From 20CM-2-55-15 sp963738025 (GTDB taxonomy: Bacteria > Acidobacteriota > Terriglobia > 20CM-2-55-15): a stretch of 64,000 nt of DNA. The notes below the pieces were generated by a model. That model made no database searches and was not told the origin of the DNA. It saw only the letters and a list, made by a program, of their open reading frames with translations. Both the position numbers and the translations under genes were made by a program. The DNA is taken from the NCBI GenBank assembly GCA_963738025.1, contig CAVTWA010000051.1, positions 1 to 64,000 of the forward strand. The letters are read 5' to 3'. Positions 8,846 to 18,093 of the stretch are shown here, in pieces (within the stretch, counting starts at the first letter, position 1; the number at the start of each line of letters is the position of its first letter).

Positions 8846-9688
8846 ATGAAGACATTTCGCGAATCCTTGCGTCTGCTGGGCACGCGACGCTTCGGAACGT
8901 TCTGGTTCGCGAGCCTGCTATCCAGTATCGGGACCTGGGCACAACAGGTTGGAGAGCCTTGGCTTTTGCTGACTCTCGGCGCATCTTCATTCCTGGTCGG
9001 AGTGGACTCGTTTGCCATGAACGCGCGCCCGTCTGGCTTCTCACCTGGCGGGCGGCGCGCTAGCCGATCGATCCGACCGGCGGCAAGTGATCACCGTCTT
9101 CCAGTCGCTCCAGATGCTATGCCCGACCGCCATCGTCATGCTGATGGTAACCGGGACGATCCGGCCGTGGATGATTATTCTGCTTTCCATAGTGGTGGGC
9201 GTCACCGACGCGCTCTCAATGCCCTCATTTCAATCGATCGTACCGTCGATTGTTCCGTGCGACCAGATCGGACCAGGTCTTGCCCTCAACTCGACGCAGT
9301 TTAACCTCTCGCGCATACTGGGACCATCGCTTGCCGGCGTCTTGATGTCGAGCACAGGTGCGATGGCATGTTTTGTGGTCAGTGCCGTGTCTTACGTGCC
9401 GTTCATCGGCGTGGCGCTCTGGATTCTCCCACGCCGTTCTTCCGATCTCGGAAGAGGTGATGGGCCAACATGGATGCAATCCTTCGCCGGCGTCCGCGAG
9501 ATTCTTCACGATGCTTGCGATGCGAGGCGGCATCTCTATTGGAGCCTTACTCAGCGGCGCCACGGTTAGCCTGTTTGGCGTGCCAACGCATGCTTCTGTT
9601 AAATGGCGCCGTCGCAGTTGTGCTTCAGGCCGCTTTTGCACGCGCGTGGTTCCGGGCACCCATGCCATCGCATTCCGATGAGAATTGA
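8846..9688 (+). pseudogene. MFS exporter remnant (EntS-like)
   Basis: The fragments match the N- and C-terminal parts of a 12-helix drug or siderophore exporter. The start reads RRFGTFWFASLLSSIGTWAQQVGEPWLLL. After two indels near 9,025-9,050 the loop motif GGALADRSDRRQVI is readable, the usual MFS signature between helices 2 and 3. The frame then stays open through LCPTAIVMLMVTG and LNSTQFNLSRILGPSLAGVL. After FAGVREI the central helices are missing, and the sequence resumes with MRGGISIGALLSGATVSLFGV in another frame, then a last fragment LLLNGAVAVVLQA. About half the protein is lost, so this is a pseudogene rather than one sequencing error. Confidence 0.82.
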
Positions 9689-9724
9689 AATTTCTTCATC
9701 GCACCTCAAATCTTTTCATGCTTA

Positions 9725-10120
9725 TCAGGCGGCCAGAGGTGTAAGAGTTATCCCTTTGTAAGCCCCGGCGATTTCGACCTTAATCGAGAGGATGCCGTTG
9801 TACATTACGGCATGAACCGTGTCGGGAATAACCGACCGCGGGAACGTTATCGAACGGAACAGTTTCGTTCTACCGGCTTCCGCGCGATCGATTTCTCCTT
9901 TGATCAACGCCATGTCCGGAGCGATCCAGAGCTCGACACCTTTATGCTTACGGCCGGGCATCAGGACTTTGATCACGAATTCGTCTTCTTCTTTCGACAC
10001 TTCAACGGACGGTCTAAAGACGAGATCTTCGTTTGCCGTCATCCATTCAGCGAAGTCTTTCCTGGCGTCTTCAAAGGCGACTTTGTTTGTCACTTTGTAG
10101 ATTTTCGGGGTTTCCAACAT
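9725..10120 (-). CDS. Hsp20/alpha-crystallin-type small heat-shock-like protein
   Basis: The 131-residue product shows the alpha-crystallin beta-sandwich layout: FRPSVEVSKEEDEFVIKVLMPG (strands 2-3), WIAPDMALIKGEIDR, then LFRSITFPRSVIPDTVHAVMYNGILSIKVE, which matches the conserved segment ending in the G-x-L motif (NGILSIKV). Such proteins are ATP-independent holdases for unfolding proteins. The start MLETPKIYK at 10120 is preferred over upstream Met codons because a GAGGG ribosome-binding site precedes it and the upstream residues look non-coding. The C-terminal IxI anchor is not obvious (ITLTPLAA), so assembly into large oligomers is uncertain. It sits in a stress-themed neighbourhood with universal stress proteins. 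Confidence 0.85.
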   Translation of the reverse strand: MLETPKIYKVTNKVAFEDARKDFAEWMTANEDLVFRPSVEVSKEEDEFVIKVLMPGRKHKGVELWIAPDMALIKGEIDRAEAGRTKLFRSITFPRSVIPDTVHAVMYNGILSIKVEIAGAYKGITLTPLAA

Positions 10121-10294
10121 ATGAGTACCCTCGTTTTCACAGTTCGTAAACAACTCCGTAGAGGTTGCAGCAACCATCATGCCGAAGGTAAAACCGCTTA
10201 AACATTATGGAAATACAAGGCGTGGCAGTTCGCGGCCTGTCAAAAATGCAAGTCCTGCCGATTCGTTCTATGTCTTAGGGACAGTCTGGCCGAT

Positions 10295-11068
10295 TCAGAA
10301 CACCAGCGCGCGAATGCCCGTCATTGATTCGACGTACCGGGCGATATTTTCCAGCTCGTTTCGAGGCACGACGCGGACCCAGTCCTTTGCCGGTGTTCGG
10401 TCGAGCGAGTAGATCTGGATGCATTGAGGAGCCAATTGTTGAATCCAACCTGCCCAGGCGTCAATCTGATGCCGTCCCGTATTATCGACAGGACCATGCA
10501 CGAACATCGACTGAATCACGATTTCAGGCAACATCGAAACCCGGCGGCAAAGTTCGTTCAGTGAGAGACGGGCGGTTGGCCGATTCACTTCGTCGAGTAT
10601 CCAATTTGTGCCCGCATCCAGCTTGACAACACGATAGTCCATCCTGGCCAGAGCGGAGCGCACGGATGATTTGTGGAGCAGCGTTCCATTAGTTAAGACA
10701 ACTGTGCGGGCCTGGGGCCAGTTCCGATCTCGAGCCTCCGTAACGATGTCGACAATTTCATTCAGATGAGGAGACATTGTCGGTTCGCCATTTCCCGCAA
10801 TTGTGATCGAATCTACTTCACTGGCGCCAGGCCATGCGGCCGCAGCAATGAGGGCATCATGGATCTGTGTTGGGGAAGGGAATTGGGGGCGTAATTCCCA
10901 TTGCAGCGGCCACGAGGCTGTAGCGCATTCGCAATAGACGCAATCGAAATTGCAAAAGCGCGTTCCAGGCGGCAACGGATTCACGCCGAGTGACTTTCCA
11001 AACCGTCGCGAATCATACGGCCCGAATACGGGTTGCTGGATGTCGCGTTGCGACTGAAGAGTAAGCAT
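10295..11068 (-). CDS. Radical SAM protein (COG0731-like)
   Basis: The 257-residue protein has the 4Fe-4S cluster motif CNFDCVYC (CxxxCxxC) preceded by GVNPLPPGTRFC. This is typical of small stand-alone radical SAM proteins related to wyosine-type Fe-S oxidoreductases (COG0731). A conserved GNGEPTMSPH segment (GGEP-type SAM-binding motif) follows about 60 residues later, and VVLTNGTLL with VVKLDAGTNW completes the partial TIM barrel. There is no second cluster or SPASM extension. The gene ends 9 bases from the RcnB/CigR-like gene upstream on the same strand and may share its promoter. Substrate unknown. Confidence 0.85.
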   Translation of the reverse strand: MLTLQSQRDIQQPVFGPYDSRRFGKSLGVNPLPPGTRFCNFDCVYCECATASWPLQWELRPQFPSPTQIHDALIAAAAWPGASEVDSITIAGNGEPTMSPHLNEIVDIVTEARDRNWPQARTVVLTNGTLLHKSSVRSALARMDYRVVKLDAGTNWILDEVNRPTARLSLNELCRRVSMLPEIVIQSMFVHGPVDNTGRHQIDAWAGWIQQLAPQCIQIYSLDRTPAKDWVRVVPRNELENIARYVESMTGIRALVF

Positions 11069-11077
11069 TTACTGATC

Positions 11078-11497
11078 TCACTTCTCCGGGACAGCAACGT
11101 TCTTGATGATGTCTCCGATTGCCAGATCCGACTTCCTGACGAGCACAACATGCCGGCCAAGCGTGTATCGCGCGTAATCACCAGTAATTTGTGACAGTTG
11201 CGATTCAAGTTTTCCGGGCAGTAGCCGCAAGTTCTTTTCAAGCTGCATCGGCACGTGAGAGTTCGGGGTTAATGCCCCTTCCACGCCGAGCGGAAATGGT
11301 GATCGGTCTATGGAACCTGGAGCCAGACTTCCGAGAAGATGGCTGTAGTACCCTTCGATAACCTGCCGGTCTTTGGCGCTGAATACCGGCAACTTCTGCG
11401 CGGCATCAGTTTGAGTCGCGCCCCAGGCCAGCGAGATACTCAATGCGAACAATAAAATCACTGTCAGAACCAGAGGGATCTTCCATGCGCGTGACAT
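11078..11497 (-). CDS. Exported RcnB/CigR-like protein
   Basis: The 139-residue product begins with a signal peptide (IPLVLTVILLFALSISLAWG) and should be periplasmic or membrane-anchored. The C-terminal half follows the layout of the RcnB/CigR group: LEKNLRLLPGKLESQLSQI, then YARYTLGRHVVLVRKSDLAIGDII. In that group an LPPGL-type repeat precedes a strand with a VL(V/I)D pattern and an ending like VxDxI. RcnB is linked to nickel/cobalt homeostasis and CigR to virulence control, so function cannot be transferred. ATG at 11497 follows AAGGAAGG and directly starts the signal peptide. The downstream radical SAM gene starts 9 bases after its stop. Confidence 0.62.
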   Translation of the reverse strand: MSRAWKIPLVLTVILLFALSISLAWGATQTDAAQKLPVFSAKDRQVIEGYYSHLLGSLAPGSIDRSPFPLGVEGALTPNSHVPMQLEKNLRLLPGKLESQLSQITGDYARYTLGRHVVLVRKSDLAIGDIIKNVAVPEK

Positions 11498-11619
11498 AGG
11501 TCCTTCCTTTCGCCGTAATTCTGGCAATTGAAGGTCCAGACGGCTTCGGATGCGTTTGGAACCAGATAGGATCCGGGAAGGGGATGTCTCCTATCCAGAC
11601 GTTTGCGGCTTAGGCCGGA

Positions 11620-11912
11620 TGTACTCGTTTTCGTAATTACGGTAACGTTTTGTGAGGCGATAGGTATTCCCCTCCTTAGTAAGGAGGGGGAAGGCGCGAA
11701 GCGCCGGGCTGGTCTGTTCAAAGGCGCGAAGCCACCTTATAGATGCCCGCGAAGCGCTCCTTAATAATCGGTACTGTTCGTCTTTGAACAGACCGCCCCC
11801 AGCCCCTCGTTGCGCGCGTTGCGCGAGGGCATCCCCGCCTTACTAAGGCGGGGAATACTTTGCGCTCATTCGAATACGTGAGCGCAATTATGAAACGCGT
11901 ACTAAGTGAGGA
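11620..11912. repeat. MITE-like composite inverted repeat, copy 1
   Basis: The element is a long imperfect inverted repeat without coding capacity. The outer ends carry GTACTCGTTTTCGTAATTAC on the left and a mirrored GTAC/AATTATGAAACGCGTAC stretch on the right. Inside are paired hairpins CCTCCTTAGTAAGGAGG and CCGCCTTACTAAGGCGG, a pair of GGTCTGTTCAAA / TTTGAACAGACC motifs facing each other, and GCGC-rich linkers. Related elements lie at 17529, 29230, 31226 and 47776. It fills the gap between the RcnB-like gene and pat. Confidence 0.8.
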
Positions 11913-12220
11913 AGCGCCGGGGGGATTCTTGTCATTTGCGCAAGAGCATGTCCCGTGCTGGAGCGTAACTCTAGTGTCCGGCAAGAATCGGCGCGCGAAG
12001 TCATCGTAAACAGGATGTGGAGAAAATTGTTGCGACAGCAGGCGCGATCTCAACAATCGAAACTGCCGGAATGACAAACAATGGACAAATCAAACGTGCC
12101 CCCCCGTTGTCGTGCGCGTGGCAGAAAGCCACCAAGCGTGAAATGTTGACAAAATGACAATGGATCGTATCGGATAAGTTTGAAGAGGAAGCTCAAGAGG
12201 AGAGCTGGTCCGGGGTGTTT

Positions 12221-12293
12221 ATGGTAGGCGCGGTCTGCGACCGCGCTTACCATTGATTCTGGATAAAGGGCGCGGTCATAGCCCGCGCCTACA
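12221..12293. repeat. Two tandem short palindromes of the GGCGCGGTC family
   Basis: Two hairpins sit side by side: ATGGTAGGCGCGGTC-TGC-GACCGCGCTTACCAT at 12221-12253 and GGGCGCGGTCATA-GCCCGCGCC at 12268-12293. Similar units recur at 15451, 29182 and 50654, always between or at the ends of genes. They lie about 60-130 bases before pat. Confidence 0.78.
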
Positions 12294-12355
12294 GAGAATA
12301 CCTTGCCAGTTTCGTAACAGCCTCAACTGACGTGGCTTTCTGGTGAAGAATAATC

Positions 12356-15058
12356 ATGACAACAAGCCCGCTTTATATTCCGGCCCCCTACCAGGATTCC
12401 CCCGAATTCGGCCGATTGATCCTGCGTGATGGTTCAACGGCAACCATCCGCGTTGCGACAATCGACGACGCCACGCTGATGGCCGATTTCTTTCACCGCC
12501 TGTCGCCGGAGTCCAGACAACGCCGCTTTTTCTCCTTTTCCGAACCGGCGGTCGAGTTCGTTCGTTCACTGTGCGATTCCTCGAATCCGCACAAGCAATT
12601 GACGCTTCTGGTGACGCGTCGCCCAGGTGTTTCAGAAAGTATTTTGGCAGCGGGCAGTTACATTCGACGCGACGACAAGACGGCGGAAGTGGCGATAGCC
12701 GTCGAGGACACACTGCAGGGTAAGGGAATCGGCAGTCATCTCCTGGAACGGCTGGCACTGCTGGCAGCTCGAGGCGGGTTCACCCGTTTCTGGGCAATAA
12801 CGCAGATGGACAATCGGGGCATGATCGATGTATTCCGGCACTCCGGCTTTCCGATTGAAGAGAAACTCGAGAGCGGCTTTCTGGAACTCGATTTTTCGGT
12901 CAGTCCGACGAAGTCCAGCGTCGAACTTTCCGAGATGCGCGATCGGGTCTTCACCGCTGCCTCTCTGCGTTATTTCTTCAAGCCAGGATCCGTAGCCGTG
13001 GTGGGCGCTTCCCGTGAGCCCTCGAGCATCGGTTATCGCATCCTGCAGGCTCTGGTGATGAATCGATTCCAGGGGCCGGTCTATCCGGTGAATCCCAAAG
13101 CGCGAGTGGTCGGCTCCATGCCGGCATACGCGTCGGTTGCGCTTCTGCCCGAACCTGTCGATCTTGCCATCATCGCCGTGCCGCGCGATGCCGTGTTGAA
13201 AGTAGTCGATGAGTGCGCCGGGCGAGGTGTGAAGGCGATCGTGGTCATCACAGCCGGTTTTGCGGAAGCTGACGAGACCGGCCGGCTTCTCCAGAAGCAA
13301 TTGCTCGAAAAAGTCCGCGGTTACGGTATGCGAATGATCGGGCCGAATTGCATGGGCCTGCTGAACGCGAGCCCTGATGTACAGTTGAACGCCTCGTTCT
13401 CTCCGATTTTTCCGCCACCGGGCCGGATTGCGATGTCATCTCAAAGTGGAGCCCTGGGCCTCGCTATCCTGGAGCTGGCGACGAATCGCAAATTAGGCAT
13501 TTCGACCTTCGTCAGCGTCGGCAATAAAGCGGATGTGTCGGGTAACGACCTGCTTCAGTACTGGGAGGTCGACAACGAAACGGATGTGATTCTGCTTTAT
13601 CTTGAGTCGTTCGGCAATCCACGGCGGTTTGCACGGATTGCGCGCCGGGTCAGCCGTTCCAAACCGATCATCGCCGTCAAGGCGGGGCGCACACTGGCTG
13701 GCAAACGTGCCGCAGGATCCCATACAGCCGCGCTGGCTGCCAACGACGTGGCCGTTGACGCTTTATTCCAGCAGACCGGTGTCATTCGCGCAGAGACGCT
13801 GGATGAGATGTTCGATCTGGCGGCTGCGTTGCAGAGCCAGCCGCTGCCGCTTGGCCGGCGGGTTGGAATCGTCACCAATGCCGGCGGCCCCGGCATCCTG
13901 TGTACCGATGCATGTGAAGCCGGCGGTTTGATTGTTCCCGAACTCTCGGACGTAACGAAAAACGAGCTGAGGCGATTCTTGCCGGCTTCAGCAAGCGTTT
14001 CGAATCCGGTCGATATGATTGCGTCCGCCGGAGCGGAAAGCTACCGGAAGACGATCGAGACCGTCCTTTCGTCGCAGGATGTCGACGCTCTTATCGTCAT
14101 TTATATACCGGTCGACCGGAACGACTCGGAGGCGGTTGCAAATGCAATTCGCGATGGAGTCGTTAACGGCCGCTTGGTCGCAGGTCCTGGCAAGCCGGTT
14201 CTCGCATGTTTGATGTCCAGCGATGGGGCTCGCTCACTTGTTACGCCGAGTGAAACGGTCCCGTCTTACATGTTTCCGGAGGGCGCGGCGAAGGTCCTCG
14301 CCAGGACGGTCCGTTACGCAGAATGGCGGTCGAAACCCTTGGCCATGGTGCCTGGCTTCTCCGACATCGATGAGAACCGGGCAAGGGAAATCGTTGGAAG
14401 CGCGATCCGGTCTCGAGGCGCCGGATGGTTGCTTGCCGAGGAATGCCGCGCACTGTTTGCCGCCTTTCAGATACCGCAGGCTGCCGGCGGTGTCGCGCGA
14501 ACGGCCGGGCAGGCTCTGGACATCGCCCGTTCAATTGGCTTCCCGGTGGCAGCCAAACTTGCGTCGCAACTGGTGCTTCACAAATCTGACGTCGGTGCGG
14601 TCCGGTTGAATATCGCAAACGAAGAATCGCTCAGACGGGCATTCGAGGAAATCCAGCGGCCGGAGATGGAAGGCGTTCTTGTACAAAAGATGCTGTCCGG
14701 AGGAGTTGAAGTCATGATCGGAGTGACTGAAGACCCGCTGTTCGGGCCGCTTATCGCGTTTGGGCTTGGCGGGATCTACGTCGAAATACTGGCGGACGTC
14801 CGCTTTCGAGTAACTCCGCTGACCGATCGAGACGCACAGGAAATGGTACGGGAGATTCGGGGATATCGGCTTCTTGAAGGATATCGCGGTCATGCTCCTG
14901 CAGACATACGCGCCATCGAAGAAGTTCTTCTCCGGATCTCCCGCCTGGTCGAAGATATCCCGGAAATCCGCGAACTCGATCTCAATCCGCTCTTCGCACT
15001 CCCGCCCGGCCAGGGCTGCGTTGCGGTGGATGCCAGAATCCGCGTGTCGCCGGTTTAA
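12356..15058 (+). CDS. GNAT acetyltransferase fused to NDP-forming acyl-CoA synthetase-like protein (Pat type)
   Basis: The 900-residue protein has an N-terminal GNAT domain (about 20-180; AVEDTLQGKGIGSHLLERL is the acetyl-CoA loop). A CoA-binding Rossmann domain follows (about 200-330; VAVVGASREPSSIGYRIL, MIGPNCMGLLN), then succinyl-CoA-synthetase-like domains (340-650; SQSGALGLAILE, GSHTAAL, VTNAGGPGILCTD) and an ATP-grasp domain (680-900; FPVAAKLAS, VLVQKMLSGGVEVMIGV, GLGGIYVE). Relatives such as Salmonella Pat acetylate lysines of metabolic enzymes. Here the GNAT domain is N-terminal, a common acidobacterial order. A His lies at the place used for phosphohistidine in active ADP-forming synthetases, so synthetase activity cannot be excluded. 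It is the first gene of a stress-themed region with universal stress proteins. Confidence 0.9.
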   Translation: MTTSPLYIPAPYQDSPEFGRLILRDGSTATIRVATIDDATLMADFFHRLSPESRQRRFFSFSEPAVEFVRSLCDSSNPHKQLTLLVTRRPGVSESILAAGSYIRRDDKTAEVAIAVEDTLQGKGIGSHLLERLALLAARGGFTRFWAITQMDNRGMIDVFRHSGFPIEEKLESGFLELDFSVSPTKSSVELSEMRDRVFTAASLRYFFKPGSVAVVGASREPSSIGYRILQALVMNRFQGPVYPVNPKARVVGSMPAYASVALLPEPVDLAIIAVPRDAVLKVVDECAGRGVKAIVVITAGFAEADETGRLLQKQLLEKVRGYGMRMIGPNCMGLLNASPDVQLNASFSPIFPPPGRIAMSSQSGALGLAILELATNRKLGISTFVSVGNKADVSGNDLLQYWEVDNETDVILLYLESFGNPRRFARIARRVSRSKPIIAVKAGRTLAGKRAAGSHTAALAANDVAVDALFQQTGVIRAETLDEMFDLAAALQSQPLPLGRRVGIVTNAGGPGILCTDACEAGGLIVPELSDVTKNELRRFLPASASVSNPVDMIASAGAESYRKTIETVLSSQDVDALIVIYIPVDRNDSEAVANAIRDGVVNGRLVAGPGKPVLACLMSSDGARSLVTPSETVPSYMFPEGAAKVLARTVRYAEWRSKPLAMVPGFSDIDENRAREIVGSAIRSRGAGWLLAEECRALFAAFQIPQAAGGVARTAGQALDIARSIGFPVAAKLASQLVLHKSDVGAVRLNIANEESLRRAFEEIQRPEMEGVLVQKMLSGGVEVMIGVTEDPLFGPLIAFGLGGIYVEILADVRFRVTPLTDRDAQEMVREIRGYRLLEGYRGHAPADIRAIEEVLLRISRLVEDIPEIRELDLNPLFALPPGQGCVAVDARIRVSPV

Positions 15059-15061
15059 CTG

Positions 15062-15358
15062 TCATTTCGAAGCCGGTTTCTCCATGGCCTTCATCATGTC
15101 CATGTGTTGCCGCACCAGGCGACGGAGCTCTGCCACGTCACCTGTCTTTGTAGTGAATGATATATTGACGCCATTGGGCGTGTCCTCCACGGCGACCTCA
15201 ACGCCCGGAATGTTCATAGGCGAGTTGCCCATCATGGATCCGTTCATCATCATTCCATGCATCGTGGGCATCGTCGGCGGCTTTGTATCCTGACGCGCTG
15301 CAGCGAAGACTGCGGTTGCGACGATGAGTAGTATTGCGGTGATTAGTACGCGTTTCAT
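15062..15358 (-). CDS. Small exported Met-rich protein
   Basis: The 98-residue product has a signal peptide (MKRVLITAILLIVATAVFAA) and a mature part that opens with a Met/His cluster (MPTMHGMMMNGSMMGNSPM). A short folded region follows (VEVAVEDTPNGVNISF, then VAELRRLVRQHMDMMKAM). Met/His clusters of this sort bind copper or silver in several periplasmic proteins, so metal binding is an inference. A GGAGG ribosome-binding site precedes the ATG at 15358. It converges on pat with only three bases between stops. I do not recognise a named family. Confidence 0.75.
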   Translation of the reverse strand: MKRVLITAILLIVATAVFAAARQDTKPPTMPTMHGMMMNGSMMGNSPMNIPGVEVAVEDTPNGVNISFTTKTGDVAELRRLVRQHMDMMKAMEKPASK

Positions 15359-15450
15359 ACGATCCTCCGCTCCGGCTCCTGCACTCGAGTCTCCATAACT
15401 GTGTCATAGGCGCGATTTATGTCCTGCGTATTTCGTTGACTGAAGAAAAA

Positions 15451-15472
15451 CGCGCGGTCATAGACCGCGCCC
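15451..15472. repeat. Short palindrome of the GGCGCGGTC family
   Basis: The unit reads CGCGCGGTCATAGACCGCGC and forms a GC-rich hairpin with a four-base loop. It is closely related to units at 12221-12293, 29182 and 50654. It lies between the Met-rich gene and the first universal stress protein. Confidence 0.75.
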
Positions 15473-15577
15473 ACAACTCCGCATTGTCAGAAGGACACAA
15501 AGTGAGATCTTACCCCGTTGCTCAGTGGACATATCGTCCATGGTGGTTGGCGTGCAAGTGGTCGATGGGAGAGTCTT

Positions 15578-16420
15578 ATGAGAGTGCTAATTGCTTATGA
15601 CGGTTCTACGTTCTCCGAAGCAGCCATTTCCGACTTGTCACGTGCAGGGCTGCCCAACGACACCGAAGCCCGGATTTTTCGAGTGGCCGAACGGAACAGC
15701 GACCCGATTTCCGAGTCTGTAGTCGAAGACGCATGCATCCGCTTGCAGGCGGAGTTTCGTTCCTGGAACGTTCAGATGGAAACCGCTACCGGCAATGCGG
15801 CTGAGATGATTTTGAGACGGGCTAAGCAGTGGCCGGCAGATTTGATCGTGATGGGAACTCACGGCCGTTCTGGTCTGAAGCGCCTGGTTCTTGGCAGCGT
15901 GTCGACAGCAGTTACACGCGGTGCGGAATGTTCGGTTCGAATTGCGCGGTCCCTGGAATACCGAGGCCAGACAGAAATCCGTCTCCTGCTTGCACACGAC
16001 GGATCCCCCGAAGCGGACGCAATGGTGGATGAAGTGTGCAGGCGTTCGTGGCCCAAGGGGACCGAAGCTCGAGTGATCAGCGTTATCCGGGCATTGGTTG
16101 CGACACGCGCCGATCAGATGGCCGGCATTGCTGGCTCCGTCCACGATATCAATGTGGAGGAGCGCCACTGGATGGAATTGCTTGGCAGCGAAGCAGATCG
16201 AAAATTCGCACGGGCAGGACTCGTCACATCGAGCCGTGTAGAGGAAGGTGATCCGATAACGGCCTTAATCAACGAAGCACGCAGCTGGAATTGCGACACA
16301 GTCTTCATGGGGGCCAGAAGACATGGCGCAGTCGACCGCGTGCTTGTCGGTAGCGTTTCGGCGTCAGTCATTGCCCGTGCGCCATGCACTGTCGAGATTG
16401 TGCGGCCTCTCAGGTCGTAG
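15578..16420 (+). CDS. Tandem universal stress protein (two UspA domains)
   Basis: The 280-residue cytoplasmic protein has two UspA domains. Domain 1 (about 1-135) carries the ATP-binding signature GTHGRSGLKRLVLGS, the G-2x-G-9x-GS pattern. Domain 2 (145-280) has GARRHGAVDRVLVGS in the same place. Domain 1 should bind nucleotide, and domain 2 keeps most of the pattern. Usp proteins help survival in starvation, oxidative stress or hypoxia. The start at 15578 (MRVLIAYDGS) is chosen because the family always begins with this first beta strand. It is the first of three tandem Usp genes between 15.5 and 20.1 kb. Confidence 0.93.
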   Translation: MRVLIAYDGSTFSEAAISDLSRAGLPNDTEARIFRVAERNSDPISESVVEDACIRLQAEFRSWNVQMETATGNAAEMILRRAKQWPADLIVMGTHGRSGLKRLVLGSVSTAVTRGAECSVRIARSLEYRGQTEIRLLLAHDGSPEADAMVDEVCRRSWPKGTEARVISVIRALVATRADQMAGIAGSVHDINVEERHWMELLGSEADRKFARAGLVTSSRVEEGDPITALINEARSWNCDTVFMGARRHGAVDRVLVGSVSASVIARAPCTVEIVRPLRS

Positions 16421-16575
16421 TCCAATGACTCTCATAACGCGAGGGACCGCGCCAGAAAGTTTCCCTGGAAGGTGACCCATTGCAATTCATAGTTCACGTC
16501 TCGTAGCCAAACGTTCCACGTTGAGGTACGTACCGTGCTCATTTGATAAATGGAGAAGTCCGGAAAGGAGGACTC

Positions 16576-17517
16576 ATGCATCTCAACAAGATTCTCGTAC
16601 CGGTCGACTTTTCGCCGCCGTCCACGCTGGCCGTAAACCACGGCGCAGCTCTGGCGCGGAAGTTCAGGGCGAAATTATCCCTGCTGCACGTGGTCGAGTC
16701 GCCTACGGCGCTGCTCTACACGTTTCCGACAGAGGCCGAAAAAGCCGAAAGGCAGCGCCGGGAGCAAGCTGAAAAAATGCTTCCGATACTGGTCAGCCCT
16801 GAAGATCGGAATGATCTGGACATGCGGTTCCTGGTCAAAGCCGGTGACGTGGAAGAAACAATTGAAAATGCAGTTCATGAAGAAAACGCGGACGTTGTGG
16901 TTATGGGCACACATGGCCGGACGCTCTTCGGCCGATTGCTGATAGGTTCGGTGACTCAGGGACTGCTGCGAAAGCTAGGTGTTCCCGTCCTGACGGTGTG
17001 CCGGGTGTCACGTCCGCTGGAGTTCAAGCGAATCCTGTTTGGGACGGACCTGGAGGCAGGCTCGGATAAAGCCTTCCATTTCGCGTTGGAGTTGGCGAAG
17101 TCGACAGAGGCGACGCTTGTCGTGGCCCACACCATCGACAAGAGACCGGTTGTGACATATGAAACGCCCGAAGTCAAAGCGGTTTTCGACGGGGACCAGA
17201 GGCAGGCTCTCAAAGATACCCGTGACCGCCTGGCAGAGTTTGAAGCCGAGGGAACTCGACAAAACGTCAACATCGAGTGTGTTCTTGCTGAAGGCGATGC
17301 TCCAGAAGCGCTTGTTCGCATTGCGGACGAGGCGGTTGTCGATTTTATGATTCTGGCAATCCGGAAGAAGGGCGCAGTTGCACGAACACTGCTGGGCTCG
17401 ACGGCCGAACCGGTGATCCGTAATGCCCATGTCCCTGTATTGTCGGTTCCGGTCGACGCGGAAATGATTGTTGTTGCCCAAGACTATCCATTGGCCGTCG
17501 TGCCGGATGGGTTGTAA
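16576..17517 (+). CDS. Tandem universal stress protein (two UspA domains)
   Basis: The 313-residue protein begins MHLNKILVPVDFSPPS after a strong AGGAGG ribosome-binding site. Domain 1 has GTHGRTLFGRLLIGS, a complete ATP-binding signature. Domain 2 starts FKRILFGTDLEAGSDKA and has IRKKGAVARTLLGSTAEPVI, where the first glycine is replaced, so nucleotide binding there is less certain. It lies about 155 bases after the first Usp gene with no terminator that I can see except the palindrome family nearby. Divergence between the two Usp proteins suggests separate roles rather than a recent copy. Confidence 0.93.
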   Translation: MHLNKILVPVDFSPPSTLAVNHGAALARKFRAKLSLLHVVESPTALLYTFPTEAEKAERQRREQAEKMLPILVSPEDRNDLDMRFLVKAGDVEETIENAVHEENADVVVMGTHGRTLFGRLLIGSVTQGLLRKLGVPVLTVCRVSRPLEFKRILFGTDLEAGSDKAFHFALELAKSTEATLVVAHTIDKRPVVTYETPEVKAVFDGDQRQALKDTRDRLAEFEAEGTRQNVNIECVLAEGDAPEALVRIADEAVVDFMILAIRKKGAVARTLLGSTAEPVIRNAHVPVLSVPVDAEMIVVAQDYPLAVVPDGL

Positions 17518-17528
17518 CGCGGGTGAAC

Positions 17529-17655
17529 CAGTCCCCGCCTGAGTCAGGCGGGGCGGTCTGTTCAAAGGTACGGAGCGCGCTGCGCGCGAACTTTGAAGAT
17601 ACCGCCCCGACCCCTCGTTTCGCGAGGGCATCCCCGCCTACCTCAGGCGGGGAGT
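17529..17655. repeat. MITE-like composite inverted repeat, short copy
   Basis: It starts with hairpin CAGTCCCCGCCTGAGTCAGGCGGGG followed by CGGTCTGTTCAAAG. The mirrored right arm runs TTTGAAGATACCGCCCC, then CCCTCGTTTCGCGAGGG and CCCCGCCTACCTCAGGCGGGG. The same order of parts occurs at 29230-29447, with a longer centre. It sits directly behind the stop codon of the second Usp gene and may act as its terminator. Confidence 0.8.
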
Positions 17656-17744
17656 ACGAGACACCGGAACCGCTGCATGCGTCTCTTGGAGAACTGTGGT
17701 CTATGACCGCGAGGATGGCTTTCCGCGAATCCTTTCATCCGTGG

Positions 17745-17996
17745 TCAGGCTGCACCGGTCATTTCGGCGTGAACTCTCGCGCCCTCTACGGCCGTTTCTT
17801 TCCGGAAGGCGCCTGTCGCGCCGATCAGCATGCCGAAGAGCAAGCCACCAAAAGCTGAACAACAAAGCAGGAGCAGTCCCTCAAAAAATGACATCCGATC
17901 AAAACCAATCGTGCTGAGTGTTGCCATACCAAAACCAAATCCGATGATTGAGCCTACCCCGCTTCCCCGGAGAGCGCTGCGTAGTTCCTTCGACAT
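17745..17996 (-). CDS. Small membrane protein
   Basis: The 83-residue product has two predicted membrane segments (VGSIIGFGFGMATLSTIGF and LLLLCCSAFGGLLFGMLIGA) with a short charged N-terminus MSKELRSALRG. The start at 17996 is preceded by an AAGGAGG site, which makes it preferable to the upstream Met at 18074. Gly-rich helices suggest close helix packing. No family is recognised. It lies between the Usp genes and a HEAT-repeat gene on the same strand. Confidence 0.65.
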   Translation of the reverse strand: MSKELRSALRGSGVGSIIGFGFGMATLSTIGFDRMSFFEGLLLLCCSAFGGLLFGMLIGATGAFRKETAVEGARVHAEMTGAA

Positions 17997-18093
17997 GAAA
18001 TCCTCCTTAACAATTCCGAAGGTTAGATAGCATCCGCCTTTCCAACGCAAATCCACTGATTTTGCTGGAGCCAAACGCTGCTCGCGACGGCTT

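Noticed and set aside
10195..10250. TTGACA box upstream of hsp20
   Set aside because: The only TATA-like hexamer downstream is about 20 bases away, too far for a confident sigma-70 promoter, and no CIRCE or other heat-shock operator is visible.
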